This document shows, one piece after another, positions 42,520 to 52,228 of a stretch of 64,000 nt of DNA. The translations under genes and the position numbers were made by a program. A model generated the notes under the pieces. That model was not told the DNA's origin and made no database searches. It saw only the letters and a list, made by a program, of their open reading frames with translations. Origin of the DNA: Chloroflexota bacterium (lineage in GTDB: Bacteria > Chloroflexota > Dehalococcoidia > Tepidiformales > Tepidiformaceae); assembly GCA_016191435.1 (NCBI GenBank), contig JACPOQ010000043.1, positions 124,001-188,000 of the forward strand. The letters run 5' to 3'. Every line of letters begins with the position of its first letter. Positions within the stretch are counted from its first letter, which is position 1.

Positions 42520-44238
42520 CTGGAAGATTTCAATCTCCTGAACAACATTGCGATCGCGCTCGCCCTGGCGTTCGGCGGCGGCATTGGCGCGCGGGCGCTA
42601 GGGCTCTCGCCCGTGGTGGGATACCTCGCGGCGGGCGTCGCGATCAGCCCGTTCACGCCGGGCTATGAAGCGAACACAGAGGCGCTGCGCCAGCTGGCTG
42701 AACTGGGCGTCATCTTCTTGATGTTCGGAGTGGGCCTGCACTTCAACGTGCGCGACCTCCTCGCGGTGAAGGCAATCGCCATCCCGGGTGCGGTCGCCCA
42801 GATCTCGCTGGCGACGGGAGTCGGCACGGCCATCGGCCTCGGCTTCGGGCTTGAGCTGCGGCAGGCGATTGTGCTGGGCCTCGCGATCAGCATCGCCAGC
42901 ACGGTGGTCCTCATCCGTTCCCTGGAGGAGCGGGGACTCGTCGAATCGATCCACGGGCGCGTGGCGATCGCGTGGCTCATCGTCCAGGACATCGCAACGG
43001 TGCTCTTCCTGGTGCTGCTGCCGGCGTTGGCGCCGGACGCAGGCGGCAACGTGCTGCGCGAGACGGCGCTCGCCATAAGCAAGGCGATACTGTTCATCGG
43101 CGTGTTGCTCGTCGTCGGTTCGCGTGCGGTGCCGTGGTTGCTGGTGTGGGTCGCGCGCACCGGGTCACGAGAGCTGTTCATCCTCGCGGTGGTGGCGGGG
43201 GCGCTCGGGATCGCGACGGGGGCCGCCGCTTTCGGCCTGTCGGTCGCGCTCGGGGCGTTCGTGGCTGGTGTCGTCATAAGCGAGACGGAAACGAGCCACC
43301 AGGCCGCTGCCGACGTAATCCCGTTGCGCGAGGCGTTCGCGGTCCTGTTCTTTGTCTCGGTGGGGATGCTGCTGGACCCGGGCGTCGTCTGGGACCACAT
43401 CGGGCTGTTGGCAGCAGTGCTCGTGGCGGTGCTTTTCGTGAACGCGGCCATCGCATTTGTGGTGGCAGCCTGCTTCCACTATCCCGGGCGAACGGCGCTG
43501 GTCGTTGGGGCCGGGCTGGCGCAGCTCGGCGAATTCTCGTTCATCATCGCCGACCAGGGCCTCAGCCTGAATCTAATGACGCCTGCGACCTACAACGTCG
43601 TACTAGCGGTTGCGGCGATTTCGATCACGCTGAATCCGCTGGCGTTCTGGTCGATCGCGTGGCTGGAACGGACCCTGCGGCGGACGGGGCCGCTGTGGCG
43701 GCTCATCGACCGGCAGGGATCGCTGCCCGGGGCGGCCATGCCGGTTTCCGGGCACGCGGTTATCGTGGGCTACGGTCGCGTGGGAGAACTGACGGGCCAC
43801 GCGCTGGCCCAACTGGGCGTCGCATTCGGTGTCATCGAAGCGGATATCCGGCTCGCGCGGCGGCTCACCGCGGCCTCTATCCCCACCATCTGGGGCGACG
43901 CGGCAAGCACCGAGGTACTGTCGCTGGCGGGGATGGCTGGCGCGCGGCTCGTCGTCGTGGCCGTCCCGGATGAGAACACGGCGCTGCTCGTGATCGCGAA
44001 CACGCGCAAGCTCAACCCCGCGGTGCCTATCATCGTCCGTGCGAAGCACGCCACCGATGCACCGCTGATGCGGTCGCTGGGGGCGAACGAGATCGTGGTG
44101 CCGGAATATGAAGGGGGCCTCGAGATGATGCGCCAGGCGTTGCTTGTCCTCGGCTACGAACCCGAGGAGACGCTCCATTTCACGCGCGCGGTGCGGGATA
44201 TCCATTACAACGATCCGCTGCATGCGACCGGGGATTGA
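42520..44238 (+). CDS. KefB/CPA2-type cation:proton antiporter with RCK domain
   Basis: About 572 residues. Twelve or so membrane helices at 1-385 match the Na/H exchanger fold of the CPA2 family (GYLAAGVAISPFTPG, IQDIATVLFLVLL with the transport Asp, and AQLGEFSFIIADQG). The cytosolic RCK/TrkA-N domain at about 400-520 starts with VIVGYGRVGELTGHAL (NAD-binding) and continues to PIIVRAKHATDAPLM. No ATG, GTG or TTG lies near the family start; the likely start is CTG at 42520, with AAGGA 8 bases before it. A GTG at 42433 would add 29 residues. Confidence 0.85.
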   Translation: MEDFNLLNNIAIALALAFGGGIGARALGLSPVVGYLAAGVAISPFTPGYEANTEALRQLAELGVIFLMFGVGLHFNVRDLLAVKAIAIPGAVAQISLATGVGTAIGLGFGLELRQAIVLGLAISIASTVVLIRSLEERGLVESIHGRVAIAWLIVQDIATVLFLVLLPALAPDAGGNVLRETALAISKAILFIGVLLVVGSRAVPWLLVWVARTGSRELFILAVVAGALGIATGAAAFGLSVALGAFVAGVVISETETSHQAAADVIPLREAFAVLFFVSVGMLLDPGVVWDHIGLLAAVLVAVLFVNAAIAFVVAACFHYPGRTALVVGAGLAQLGEFSFIIADQGLSLNLMTPATYNVVLAVAAISITLNPLAFWSIAWLERTLRRTGPLWRLIDRQGSLPGAAMPVSGHAVIVGYGRVGELTGHALAQLGVAFGVIEADIRLARRLTAASIPTIWGDAASTEVLSLAGMAGARLVVVAVPDENTALLVIANTRKLNPAVPIIVRAKHATDAPLMRSLGANEIVVPEYEGGLEMMRQALLVLGYEPEETLHFTRAVRDIHYNDPLHATGD

Positions 44239-44427
44239 CAGCGGGCAGCGTATTGAGACGGCTGAGGGTGTGCGGGCATCTCGCATTTGGTTTGGATTAC
44301 AGGGCGCGGTGACTTGGGCGGCCGCTCTCGAGCAGCCGACTCGGCGCCTGACGCATTCGCACTCGCCGCTCCGTCACCGCTAATGGTCCAGAAGGCCGTA
44401 CGCACCGGCGGCTCGGGCGACTGGCCC

Positions 44428-45036
44428 CTACGGTTGGGCCATCTGAGAGACGCGGAGGGGGAAGGTAGCGAGCACTTCGTAGATGGCGCCCTGCGTGGTC
44501 AGGCGGCTGCGCATGAGGGAGACCTGCGTCGTGCGCCAGCCGGTCGGCGGCACGTCCATCTTGCCGACCGCGACCTCGATCTCGGCGCGCTGGCGCGTAG
44601 GGATCTCGTCGCGGACGCGGCCGAGGGTGAGGTGGGGGCGAAAGGGCCGGCGCTCGGGTTCGAAGCCGACCACGGCGAGCGCCGCATTGACCGCGCGGAC
44701 GAGTGCTTCGAGCCGGAGCACGTCGCCCGCGATACCGACCCACATCAGGCGGAGGCCTTCGCGGCCGCCGAAGGTGCCGATGTTGGAGTATTCGAGCTCG
44801 AATGGGGAGTGCCCGACGACGGCTTCCTGAATAGCGAGCTTCACCGCAGGGAGCTGCTTGACGTGGACTTCACCGAGAAACTTCAGCGTGACGTGGACGC
44901 CATCGGGGCGGATCCAGCGCACGGCATTCCCGCTCCTGGACTTCAGCGTCTCGATGATGCCGCCGATGGTCTCGCGCGCATCCTCCGGGACTTCACAGGC
45001 CACGAACAGCCTGACGTGATCGGTTGGGGTATTCAT
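44428..45036 (-). CDS. thpR: RNA 2',3'-cyclic phosphodiesterase (2'-5' RNA ligase family)
   Basis: A 202-residue 2H phosphoesterase with the two HxT motifs HVTLKFLG (about 48) and HLTLGRV (about 137). RLFVACEVPEDAR opens the protein in the usual way. ThpR opens 2',3'-cyclic phosphates at RNA ends. The 8-base gap from the upstream amidohydrolase gene suggests one transcript. Confidence 0.92.
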   Translation of the reverse strand: MNTPTDHVRLFVACEVPEDARETIGGIIETLKSRSGNAVRWIRPDGVHVTLKFLGEVHVKQLPAVKLAIQEAVVGHSPFELEYSNIGTFGGREGLRLMWVGIAGDVLRLEALVRAVNAALAVVGFEPERRPFRPHLTLGRVRDEIPTRQRAEIEVAVGKMDVPPTGWRTTQVSLMRSRLTTQGAIYEVLATFPLRVSQMAQP

Positions 45037-45044
45037 TGGTCGTG

Positions 45045-45881
45045 TTAATCCGCAAACAAGGTTGCCGCGTTATCGCCACACACTGCCTGCGCGATGCCGT
45101 CGGGGAGCAGCGCGCGAAGGCGCTGCAGCTGGCGGCTGGGCGAAAGCAGCGGGTAATCAGATCCGAAGAGCACACGCCCCGTCCCCGCCAAGTCAACGGC
45201 GCGTGCAACGCTGTGTTCATCATACAGCAGCGAAGCGGCCGCCGTATCGAACCAGACGTTGGCGAGCGCTGCGCGAATTTCCGGCATCTGAAGGTAGAAG
45301 GGGAGCCCGCCGCCGAGGTGGGCGGCGATCATCCGCGTCGCGGGATGCACACTGGCGAGCTGGCAGAGCTCAGCCGGCGATATGCCGCCGTGCTTGCCGG
45401 GGTACGTGTGCCCGACGGGTTCGCTCACGTGCCAGAGGAGGACGGCGCCCGCGGCGCCCGCGAGATCGCAGAGACCGTGGCCGGCGGCCCCGAGCGGGTC
45501 CCAGCGCTGGTTGTGCGGGCGCAACTCGCCGAATCCGCGCGCACCGGCGGCCAGCGCCTCCTCGGCAACGCGCCGCCAGGAATCATCGGCGAGGTTGATT
45601 GTCGCCAGCGGGATGATGCGCCGGGGCGCTTCACGCATGGCGGCGAGGAGGCAGGCGTTCTGCTCACCGATGTCCGCGGCCGCGGTGAAGGCGAAGCCCG
45701 CGGCCACGGCGCGTTCGACCCCGGCCGCGTCCATCGCGGCGAGCAGCTCCGCCGGCGTGGCGATCGCGGCCTTCGGGTGGGCGTACATCTCGGCGAACGC
45801 GGCATCGCGGGCGCAAAGCTCCCCGCGAGCCTCTGCCTGCGCCGCCGCGAACACGTGCGTGTGGGAATCGATCGTGGGCAC
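45045..45881 (-). CDS. Amidohydrolase 2 family protein
   Basis: A 278-residue TIM-barrel hydrolase. IDSHTHVFA carries the first metal-binding His pair, MIAAHLGGGLPFY the second His and LFGSDYPLLSP the catalytic Asp. It belongs to the group that includes predicted TIM-barrel metal hydrolases, but the substrate is unknown. GTG start. Followed by thpR. Confidence 0.88.
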   Translation of the reverse strand: MPTIDSHTHVFAAAQAEARGELCARDAAFAEMYAHPKAAIATPAELLAAMDAAGVERAVAAGFAFTAAADIGEQNACLLAAMREAPRRIIPLATINLADDSWRRVAEEALAAGARGFGELRPHNQRWDPLGAAGHGLCDLAGAAGAVLLWHVSEPVGHTYPGKHGGISPAELCQLASVHPATRMIAAHLGGGLPFYLQMPEIRAALANVWFDTAAASLLYDEHSVARAVDLAGTGRVLFGSDYPLLSPSRQLQRLRALLPDGIAQAVCGDNAATLFAD

Positions 45882-46020
45882 GCACGGAGCCTACGCGCGG
45901 AGGGGGCGATGGGCGACGGCGGCCGCCAAGGGCATCTCGCGGCGATCTGGACATGCGCTGAAGACCGGGTAATCTTGCGCGGCCGGCGCCAGGCCGGCGG
46001 GAGACGACGGAGGCGAATCG

Positions 46021-46830
46021 ATGGCGTTTGCACAGGTGCGCGACACGACCCTGTTCTACACGGATGAAGGCAGCGGGCAGCCCCTGCTACTGGTCCACGG
46101 CTGGACGTGCGATTCGCACGACTGGAGCTGGCAGATCCCGGCGTTCCTGGGGGCCGGGTACCGCGTGATTGCGGTGGACCTGCGCGGGCACGGGCGTTCT
46201 CAGGAAACGGAGGAGGGGTATACGCCGCGAGAATTCGCGGCTGACCTGGCGGCGCTTTTGCGGCAGCTCACCGCCACGCCCGCGGTGGTTATCGGGCACT
46301 CGCTTGGCGGTGCGGTCGCCGTGGCAATGGCCGTGGCGGACGCGGACATCGTGCGCGCCATCGTCCCGGTGGACGCGGCGTACGGGAACGGCGCGGAGAC
46401 GAAGGCGCTCGTGGACCAGCTGATGCCGGCGCTGCTGGCGCCGGACGGCAAGGAAGTCGCGAAGGGCCTGTTCTTGCAGATGTTCTACCCGGCCGCATCG
46501 CCGCTGAACCTGCGGACCTGGCATGCGCGGCGCCTCGAGGGCCTTTCGCACGCGGTGGTGGCGAAGACGTTCCAGGGACTCGTGGACCCGGGACAGTTCA
46601 TGTTCAACCCGGAATCGGAGGAGGTGCTGCGCAAGGTGAGATGTCCAGCGCTGAGCTTCCGCGCCGGCCGGGACGACCCGCAGGCGATGGCCGCGTGGGA
46701 GGCGTCGGTCCTCGCGCACCCGAAGTCGCGTGCGGTGGGCTGGGAGGGTTCGGGACACTTCCTGCACCAGGAGCGGCCTGCGGAGTTCAACGCGCTCGTG
46801 CTCGACTGGCTGGCCGGGCTGGACGATTAG
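46021..46830 (+). CDS. Alpha/beta hydrolase
   Basis: A 269-residue alpha/beta-hydrolase with LLVHGWTCDS (oxyanion loop), nucleophile GHSLGG at about 92-97, and histidine in GSGHFLHQERP near residue 244. The acid is probably Asp in RAGRDDPQA. GGAGG precedes the ATG by 7 bases. The sulfatase starts 4 bases after its stop, so both are in one operon. Confidence 0.88.
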   Translation: MAFAQVRDTTLFYTDEGSGQPLLLVHGWTCDSHDWSWQIPAFLGAGYRVIAVDLRGHGRSQETEEGYTPREFAADLAALLRQLTATPAVVIGHSLGGAVAVAMAVADADIVRAIVPVDAAYGNGAETKALVDQLMPALLAPDGKEVAKGLFLQMFYPAASPLNLRTWHARRLEGLSHAVVAKTFQGLVDPGQFMFNPESEEVLRKVRCPALSFRAGRDDPQAMAAWEASVLAHPKSRAVGWEGSGHFLHQERPAEFNALVLDWLAGLDD

Positions 46831-46834
46831 CGCG

Positions 46835-48391
46835 ATGGCCGCTGTGGAGGAACCGAAGCAGGGCATCTCCGCAAAGCCGCGAAACGCGATCGTGATCCTG
46901 CTCGACAGCCTGAACCGGCACATGCTTGGTGCGTACGGCGGGCGGGAGTTCGCGACACCCAATCTTGACGCGTTCGCACAACGGGCGCTGCGCTTCGAGA
47001 AACATTACTCGGGGTCGCTGCCGTGCATGCCGGCGCGGCACGACATCCTCTGCGGCGCGCTCGATTTCCTGTGGAAGCCCTGGGGTTCGATCGAGCTGTG
47101 GGAGCAGCCCCTGACGGCGTACCTGCGCGACGCGGGCGTGGTCACGAAGCTCATTTCCGACCACCCCCACCTGTTCGAGACTGGCGGCGAAAACTACCAC
47201 ACGGACTTCAGCGCGTGGGAATACGAACGCGGCCACGAGAACGACCCGTGGAAGACGCGCCCGGACCCGAGTTGGGTGGGGGCGCCGGCGTGGGACGCCG
47301 CCGGCAATCTCGTGCAATCGACGCGCAACTACGAGTTGAACCGCGGCTATTTCCGTGGCGAAGAGGACTTTCCTGGTCCGCGCACGATGGCCGCGGCGGC
47401 GCGCTGGATCGAGGATTCGGCCCCGGCACACGACGGCTTCCTGCTGTTCGTCGACGAATTCGACCCGCACGAGCCGTTCGATACGCCCGAGCCGTACGCC
47501 TCGTTGTACGACGGCAGCTGGCAGGGGCCGCACCTCATCTGGCCGCCCTACGCGGTCGGGGCGCGGCGCCGGGGCATCATGGACGAACGCCAGGCGCGGC
47601 AGGTGCGCGCCTGCTACGGCGGCAAGCTGACGATGATCGACCATTGGTTCGGGAGGCTTGTGGCGGCGATCGAGCGGCAAGGGCTCTGGGAGACGACGGC
47701 CGTCATCGTCTGCACCGACCACGGCCACTACCTCGGCGAGAAGGACATCTGGGGCAAGCCGGGTGTGCCCATGTACGAGCCGCTCGGGCACATCCCGCTG
47801 ATGGTGGCGTGGCCCGGCCGGCCGGCAGGCACGACCGACGCCCTGAGCACGAACGTGGACATCTTCGCCACCCTGGCAGACCTTTTTGGCGTGACGCCGG
47901 AGCATCGCACCCACGGGCGTTCGCTGATCCCGGTGATCACGGGCGAGCGGCAGTCGGTGCGCGACTGGGCGCTGGCGGGGGTCTGGGGCCGGGAGGTGCA
48001 CCTCATCGATGCGACGCACAAGTACGCCCGCGCGCCAGAAGGTGAAAATGCACCACTATCGATGTGGTCGAACCGCTGGTCCTCGATGCCGATCCACCAT
48101 GCGCGGCACGGCTACCGGTTCCCGGTCCCGGACGAGCGGGCGTGGCTCGACCGCATGCCCGGATCGCGCATCCCGGTCATCCGCCAGCCGTTCGCCGCCG
48201 GCGACAACGTGCCGTACTGGGCGATCGCACGTTTCAGCGGCAATCACCTGTACGACCTGACGCTCGACCCCGGCGAGGAAGAGAACCGCCGCGGCGAACG
48301 CGCCGAAGCCGAGGCCGCGGACAAGCTCCGGCAGGCGCTGAAGGAAGTGGAGGCGCCCGGCGACCAGTTCGTGCGCCTCGGGATGCAGTAA
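46835..48391 (+). CDS. Sulfatase (arylsulfatase family)
   Basis: A 518-residue alkaline-phosphatase-fold enzyme. VILLDSLNRH supplies a metal-binding Asp, and CMPARHDIL at about 62 fits the CxPxR formylglycine motif, with the Cys as the residue to be converted. FVDEFDPHEPFD and TDHGHYLGEKDIWGKP are the further metal sites. No signal peptide is seen. It should remove sulfate from a substrate not identifiable here. A formylglycine-generating enzyme is needed and is not within the window. Confidence 0.9.
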   Translation: MAAVEEPKQGISAKPRNAIVILLDSLNRHMLGAYGGREFATPNLDAFAQRALRFEKHYSGSLPCMPARHDILCGALDFLWKPWGSIELWEQPLTAYLRDAGVVTKLISDHPHLFETGGENYHTDFSAWEYERGHENDPWKTRPDPSWVGAPAWDAAGNLVQSTRNYELNRGYFRGEEDFPGPRTMAAAARWIEDSAPAHDGFLLFVDEFDPHEPFDTPEPYASLYDGSWQGPHLIWPPYAVGARRRGIMDERQARQVRACYGGKLTMIDHWFGRLVAAIERQGLWETTAVIVCTDHGHYLGEKDIWGKPGVPMYEPLGHIPLMVAWPGRPAGTTDALSTNVDIFATLADLFGVTPEHRTHGRSLIPVITGERQSVRDWALAGVWGREVHLIDATHKYARAPEGENAPLSMWSNRWSSMPIHHARHGYRFPVPDERAWLDRMPGSRIPVIRQPFAAGDNVPYWAIARFSGNHLYDLTLDPGEEENRRGERAEAEAADKLRQALKEVEAPGDQFVRLGMQ

Positions 48392-48402
48392 ACCGGCCGG
48401 GC

Positions 48403-49083
48403 TCAGCCCGCTATGTCTGCGGTGTCGGGCTGGTAGAAGCCGGCGAGCTCCGCTTCGAGGTCGACCTCGCGTTCGGCGGCGTGGCGTTCGGCGCGCTGTT
48501 TGACCCCGATGAGCCAACGGCGCGTCATGATGAACGCGGCGGGGCGCAGCCCGAGCAACGTGAAGCGGGAGCGCCAGCCCGGCGGCAGCGCGCCGAGGTT
48601 ACGGGAGACGAAGCGCGTGGTGCCATTGCGTTGCGGGTAGAGCGCCATCTGCCAGGTCCACTGCATGCCCTCGCTGCCGCCAAGCACGAGCGAACGGCCA
48701 TCCTCAACGGCATAGACGGGGAAATCGGCGCCCTTGCCGATGGGGATGGTATCGCCCGCCTCGAGATGCTGAAATTCGGGGAGGATGCGGTCGCTGCTCG
48801 GGCCATCAAGGAAGCCGAAAAGGCGGTCGAGGAAGTCGTAGCTGTAGAGGCCGCCACGGCCGTTGCCCATCTGCACGAGCCAGGGCCAGATGTCGGCGGG
48901 CTGGGCATCGATGGTGATGGCGCGCGTAACCGCGTAGCCGGGCGCCGCGACGCATTCGTCACCGGGCATGGGGCGGGCGGTCTCCTCCGCGGTCGCCGCG
49001 CAAACCGAACCCCAGCGGCGCAAACCGGCGACTGCAGCGCCGGCCCCGGCGGCAATCGCGGCGATGGTTAGGAATGGGCGCAT
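48403..49083 (-). CDS. SRPBCC-type (START-like) protein with N-terminal membrane segment
   Basis: A 226-residue protein. A hydrophobic N-terminus at residues 5-25 is followed by VTRAITIDAQPADIWPWLVQMG, the opening strand and helix of polyketide cyclase/SRPBCC proteins, and RSLVLGGSEGMQWTWQM strand. The last 60 residues are basic then acidic. Likely membrane-anchored lipid- or ligand-binding protein; exact role unknown. GGAGGTG before the ATG. Confidence 0.8.
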   Translation of the reverse strand: MRPFLTIAAIAAGAGAAVAGLRRWGSVCAATAEETARPMPGDECVAAPGYAVTRAITIDAQPADIWPWLVQMGNGRGGLYSYDFLDRLFGFLDGPSSDRILPEFQHLEAGDTIPIGKGADFPVYAVEDGRSLVLGGSEGMQWTWQMALYPQRNGTTRFVSRNLGALPPGWRSRFTLLGLRPAAFIMTRRWLIGVKQRAERHAAEREVDLEAELAGFYQPDTADIAG

Positions 49084-49208
49084 GGGCGCACCTCCGTGGA
49101 GTTATTCGTCAGTGGCCAGCATGGACGCCAACCGCGCCGGGGTCGGCGGGCCAATGGGCCCCCTGGAGGGGTACAGAAGGTCGTTTCGGGCCAAGGCCGG
49201 AGGGGGGT

Positions 49209-50303
49209 CTACCGTGATTGCGCCCAGGTGGCGGCGAGCGTTTCGAGGAGCGCCGCCGCGTCGCGCATCACGGTCCCGGCGTCGGGTTCGAGGGCCGCGA
49301 GCGTGAGGACGGAGGCGGACGCCGTGTCGGCGCGGCCAGCGAAGACGACGCACGGTTTGCCGTTCGTGCGAGCAAGTTCGAGCACCCGGCCAGTGACTTT
49401 GCCCCGGCGCGACTGGCTATCGAAGCTGCCCTCACCCGTGATGACGAGGTCGGCAGCGGCGAGGCGGGCGGGGAGGTTGGTGGCTTCGGCGATGATGTCG
49501 AAGCCGCTTTCGATGCGCGCGCCGAGAAACGCGACGAGGCCGGCGGCGAGGCCGCCGGCGGCGCCCGCGCCGGGCACGCGGTCCACATCGCGGCCGAGCG
49601 AACGTTTGAGGACCATGGCGTAGCGGGTGAGCGCCGCATCGAGCTGGTCCACCTGCGCCGGCGATGCGCCCTTCTGTGGGCCGTACGTCACCGACGCCCC
49701 GTCCGGGCCCGTGAGCGGGTTCGTGACATCTGTCGCCACCACGATTTCGACGCCGGAAAGGGAGGCGGGCGGCCGCCAATCGATGCGGGCGAGGTCCGCG
49801 AGCGCGGCGCCGCCCGGCGGGAGCGCGCGGCCGGCGCCGTCGCTGAGGAGCGCTCCGAGCGCGCGAGCCATCCCCGCGCCTCCGTCGTTGGTCGCACTGC
49901 CACCGACGCCGACGATGAGCCGCCGCGGGTGGAGCGCGAGCGCGGCGGCGATCAGCTCGCCGACGCCGGCTGTATCGGCGCGCAGCGGGTCGAGCTCGGA
50001 GTCCTGGAGGTGCATAAGGCCGTTCGCCTGAGCGGCTTCGACGACGGCGGTGCGGGAATCACGCAGGGTGATGAAGCGCCCCAGGACACGGCGGCCAAGG
50101 GCGTCGTGGACGGCGGCTGCGTGGGAATCGGCGGGGACGGCCCGCCGGAGGGCATCGATGAACCCGGGACCGCCATCGGAGAGCGGCAGGCGGTCGATCT
50201 GCCAGCCGGGGTGCACGCGAAGGAGCCCGGCGGCGATCGCGTCGGCCGCATCCTCAGCGGCCAGGCTGCCCTTGAACTCCTGGGGCGCGACGAGGATGCG
50301 CAC
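49209..50303 (-). CDS. glxK: Glycerate kinase
   Basis: A 364-residue type I glycerate kinase. Opening VRILVAPQEFKGSL and LPLSDGGPGFIDAL match the family, together with GVGGSATNDGGAGMARALG and VTYGPQKGASPAQ. It phosphorylates D-glycerate, feeding glycolysis (2-phosphoglycerate) or photorespiration-like salvage. GTG start 2 bases after the inositol-phosphatase stop. Confidence 0.93.
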   Translation of the reverse strand: MRILVAPQEFKGSLAAEDAADAIAAGLLRVHPGWQIDRLPLSDGGPGFIDALRRAVPADSHAAAVHDALGRRVLGRFITLRDSRTAVVEAAQANGLMHLQDSELDPLRADTAGVGELIAAALALHPRRLIVGVGGSATNDGGAGMARALGALLSDGAGRALPPGGAALADLARIDWRPPASLSGVEIVVATDVTNPLTGPDGASVTYGPQKGASPAQVDQLDAALTRYAMVLKRSLGRDVDRVPGAGAAGGLAAGLVAFLGARIESGFDIIAEATNLPARLAAADLVITGEGSFDSQSRRGKVTGRVLELARTNGKPCVVFAGRADTASASVLTLAALEPDAGTVMRDAAALLETLAATWAQSR

Positions 50304-50305
50304 GG

Positions 50306-51109
50306 TCAGGCGCGGCTGGCCGCGGCGGCGGCAGCGAACAGGAGCTCGCTGAGGGGCGCGAGCAGCGCGCTTGGAGCGGCAAGCCGCGCACCGTCGAGCT
50401 CACCGCCCGCGAGCTGCGCCGTAACGCCGCCAGCCTCTTCGACGATGAGCGCACCGGCGGCATAGTCCCAGAGTTGCACGCCCCGTTCGTAATAGGCATC
50501 GAGGCGGCCGCAGGCGACCCAACAGTGGTCGAGCGCGGCCGAGCCCCCGCGGCGGATATCGCGGACGCGGGGCACCACGTGGGCGAGGACGTTGACCTGC
50601 GATGTCCGGCGCTCGGCGGAGTAGCCGAAGCCGGTACCGATGAGCGCGCGGGCGAGGTCGCTGGCGGTGGAAACGTGGATGCGAGTGGCATCGAGGAACG
50701 CACCCCCGCCACGCGCGGCCCAGAAGCACTCGTCGTGGACGGCGTCATATACCGCGCCGGCGACGACGGCGCCGTCCAGTTCCGCCGCGACCGAAACGCT
50801 AAACGCCGGGAAGCCGTACAGGAAGTTCGTGGTGCCGTCGAGGGGGTCGATGATCCAGCGGACGCCGGACTGGCTTTCGCGTCCGCCGCCCTCCTCCCCG
50901 AGAATCCCATCGCCGGGCCGCGCCGCGAGGATGCGTCCGATAATCAGCGCTTCGGACTCGCGGTCCACCTCGGTGACCATATCGGTAGCGGTGGACTTGG
51001 TTTCGATCTGCCGGCGCACCTGCCCGGCACTGGAACGGACAAAGCCGCCGGCTTCGAGCGCGACTGCTTTCGCAAGCGTGAGGAGTTCGATCGGCGTTGG
51101 CTGTGGCAC
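50306..51109 (-). CDS. suhB: Inositol monophosphatase family protein
   Basis: About 267 residues with the family metal-binding motifs GEEGGGRES and WIIDPLDGTTNFLYGFP, and WDYAAGALIVEEAGG near the C-terminus. It dephosphorylates inositol-1-phosphate or related phosphates; SuhB-type proteins also bind ribosome assembly factors. The start is uncertain: GTG 51109 is taken, since TTG 51148 would add 13 residues. Two bases separate it from the glycerate kinase start. Confidence 0.88.
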   Translation of the reverse strand: MPQPTPIELLTLAKAVALEAGGFVRSSAGQVRRQIETKSTATDMVTEVDRESEALIIGRILAARPGDGILGEEGGGRESQSGVRWIIDPLDGTTNFLYGFPAFSVSVAAELDGAVVAGAVYDAVHDECFWAARGGGAFLDATRIHVSTASDLARALIGTGFGYSAERRTSQVNVLAHVVPRVRDIRRGGSAALDHCWVACGRLDAYYERGVQLWDYAAGALIVEEAGGVTAQLAGGELDGARLAAPSALLAPLSELLFAAAAAASRA

Positions 51110-51160
51110 GACCGGAGCGTAAACGATCCGTGACCCAGGCGGCGGCAACTCTGCACTCTC

Positions 51161-51664
51161 TCAGGGCCCGAGGATGTCGGCGAGGTGGGCGCGGACGTGG
51201 TCAACGGCGACTTCGCGGAAGACCTGGGCGAGCGGCCCGCTGCGGCCCCCGGAGGACGTGAGCGGGGTTGCGAGCAGGCCATCATCGGCTGCTTCGATGG
51301 CGGCGATGGTCTGTGCGCGATTCGCCGCGAATTCGTTGACGAGATCATCGATGCTGGCGTTCGCGCGTTTCTCGACCTGGCGGGCGTTATAGCCATCGAT
51401 GCCGTCACGGATTTCGCGATTGGGCTTGCCATCGGCGGGTTTGGGGCCGGCGACGGCATCGCGGGCGATGTCGATGAGCCGCGGATACGTCCACTCGATC
51501 GCGGCCACGTGCGCGAGGATTTGCCTCGCGGTCCAGCCGTGTTCGTAGCGGCCCGAAAGCAGGCTGTTCGCGGGCTGCGCGTGCACCGCCGCGACAAACT
51601 CATCGCCCGTCCGGCGAAGCAGCTCGAGCAGCTCCGTTTTCGATGGCGCAAAGGGTTCGGTCAC
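51161..51664 (-). CDS. DinB/mycothiol maleylpyruvate isomerase-like protein
   Basis: A 167-residue four-helix-bundle protein of the DinB family; WTARQILAHVAAIEWTYP is the conserved first helix pair with a potential metal-binding His, and EVAVDHVRAHLADIL gives another His near the end. GTG 51664 with AAGGAGGG directly before it is taken; upstream extension (to 51721) has no homology. Function probably thiol-dependent or metal-binding; undefined. Gap of 51 bases to suhB. Confidence 0.8.
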   Translation of the reverse strand: MTEPFAPSKTELLELLRRTGDEFVAAVHAQPANSLLSGRYEHGWTARQILAHVAAIEWTYPRLIDIARDAVAGPKPADGKPNREIRDGIDGYNARQVEKRANASIDDLVNEFAANRAQTIAAIEAADDGLLATPLTSSGGRSGPLAQVFREVAVDHVRAHLADILGP

Positions 51665-51775
51665 AGGCCCTCCTTCGGCGCCCGTCCACCCGCAACGCGC
51701 GTCCGCCCAATAGTGGTCCATGGCGATACCGTTGCAAACGGCCTATGCCGCGCGCGGCTATGCCACAATTCACAG

Positions 51776-52228
51776 ATGAGTACACGGATGGTCTATGCCT
51801 TTGCCGGTTTCAGCCGGCGGCCGTCGCGGGGTGAACAGGTGATTGCTTTCTTCGTCCGCTGGGCAATCCTCACGGTGGCCGTGTGGGTCGCGGCGCAGTT
51901 GATTAGCGGGATCCACCTCGACGGATGGCGGAGCACGGTCATCGTGGCGCTGATTCTCGGGCTGCTCAATGCGCTCGTGAAGCCGGCCCTGTTCTGGGTC
52001 TCGCTCCCGCTGACGGTCCTCACGCTGGGGCTGTTCCTGCTGGTCCTGAACACTGGAATGCTCGCGCTTACCGCCTGGATCGCGGGGAAGTTCGATTCCA
52101 TCAACTTCACAATCGACGGCTTCTGGGACGCGTTCTGGGGCGCCGTGATCATCTCCGTCGTGTCGTGGGTGCTCGGCTGGTTCATCGACCCCAATAAGGT
52201 CGCGCGCGACCTGCGCCGGCCGATTTAG
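51776..52228 (+). CDS. Phage holin family / DUF-type four-helix membrane protein
   Basis: A 150-residue membrane protein. Four hydrophobic helices (about 24-46, 52-70, 78-98, 117-138) and the ALVKPALFWVSLPLTVLTLGLFLL motif match the phage_holin_4_2 family, common in bacteria without any phage link. Short basic C-terminal tail. ATG start at 51776; an ATG 12 bases on is possible. Its stop overlaps the stop of a small gene on the other strand. Function unknown. Confidence 0.88.
   Translation: MSTRMVYAFAGFSRRPSRGEQVIAFFVRWAILTVAVWVAAQLISGIHLDGWRSTVIVALILGLLNALVKPALFWVSLPLTVLTLGLFLLVLNTGMLALTAWIAGKFDSINFTIDGFWDAFWGAVIISVVSWVLGWFIDPNKVARDLRRPI

Noticed and set aside
51776-52228. Prophage remnant suggested by the holin-like gene
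   Set aside because: The phage_holin_4_2 family is common in non-phage bacterial genomes; no lysin, capsid or integrase gene is near.
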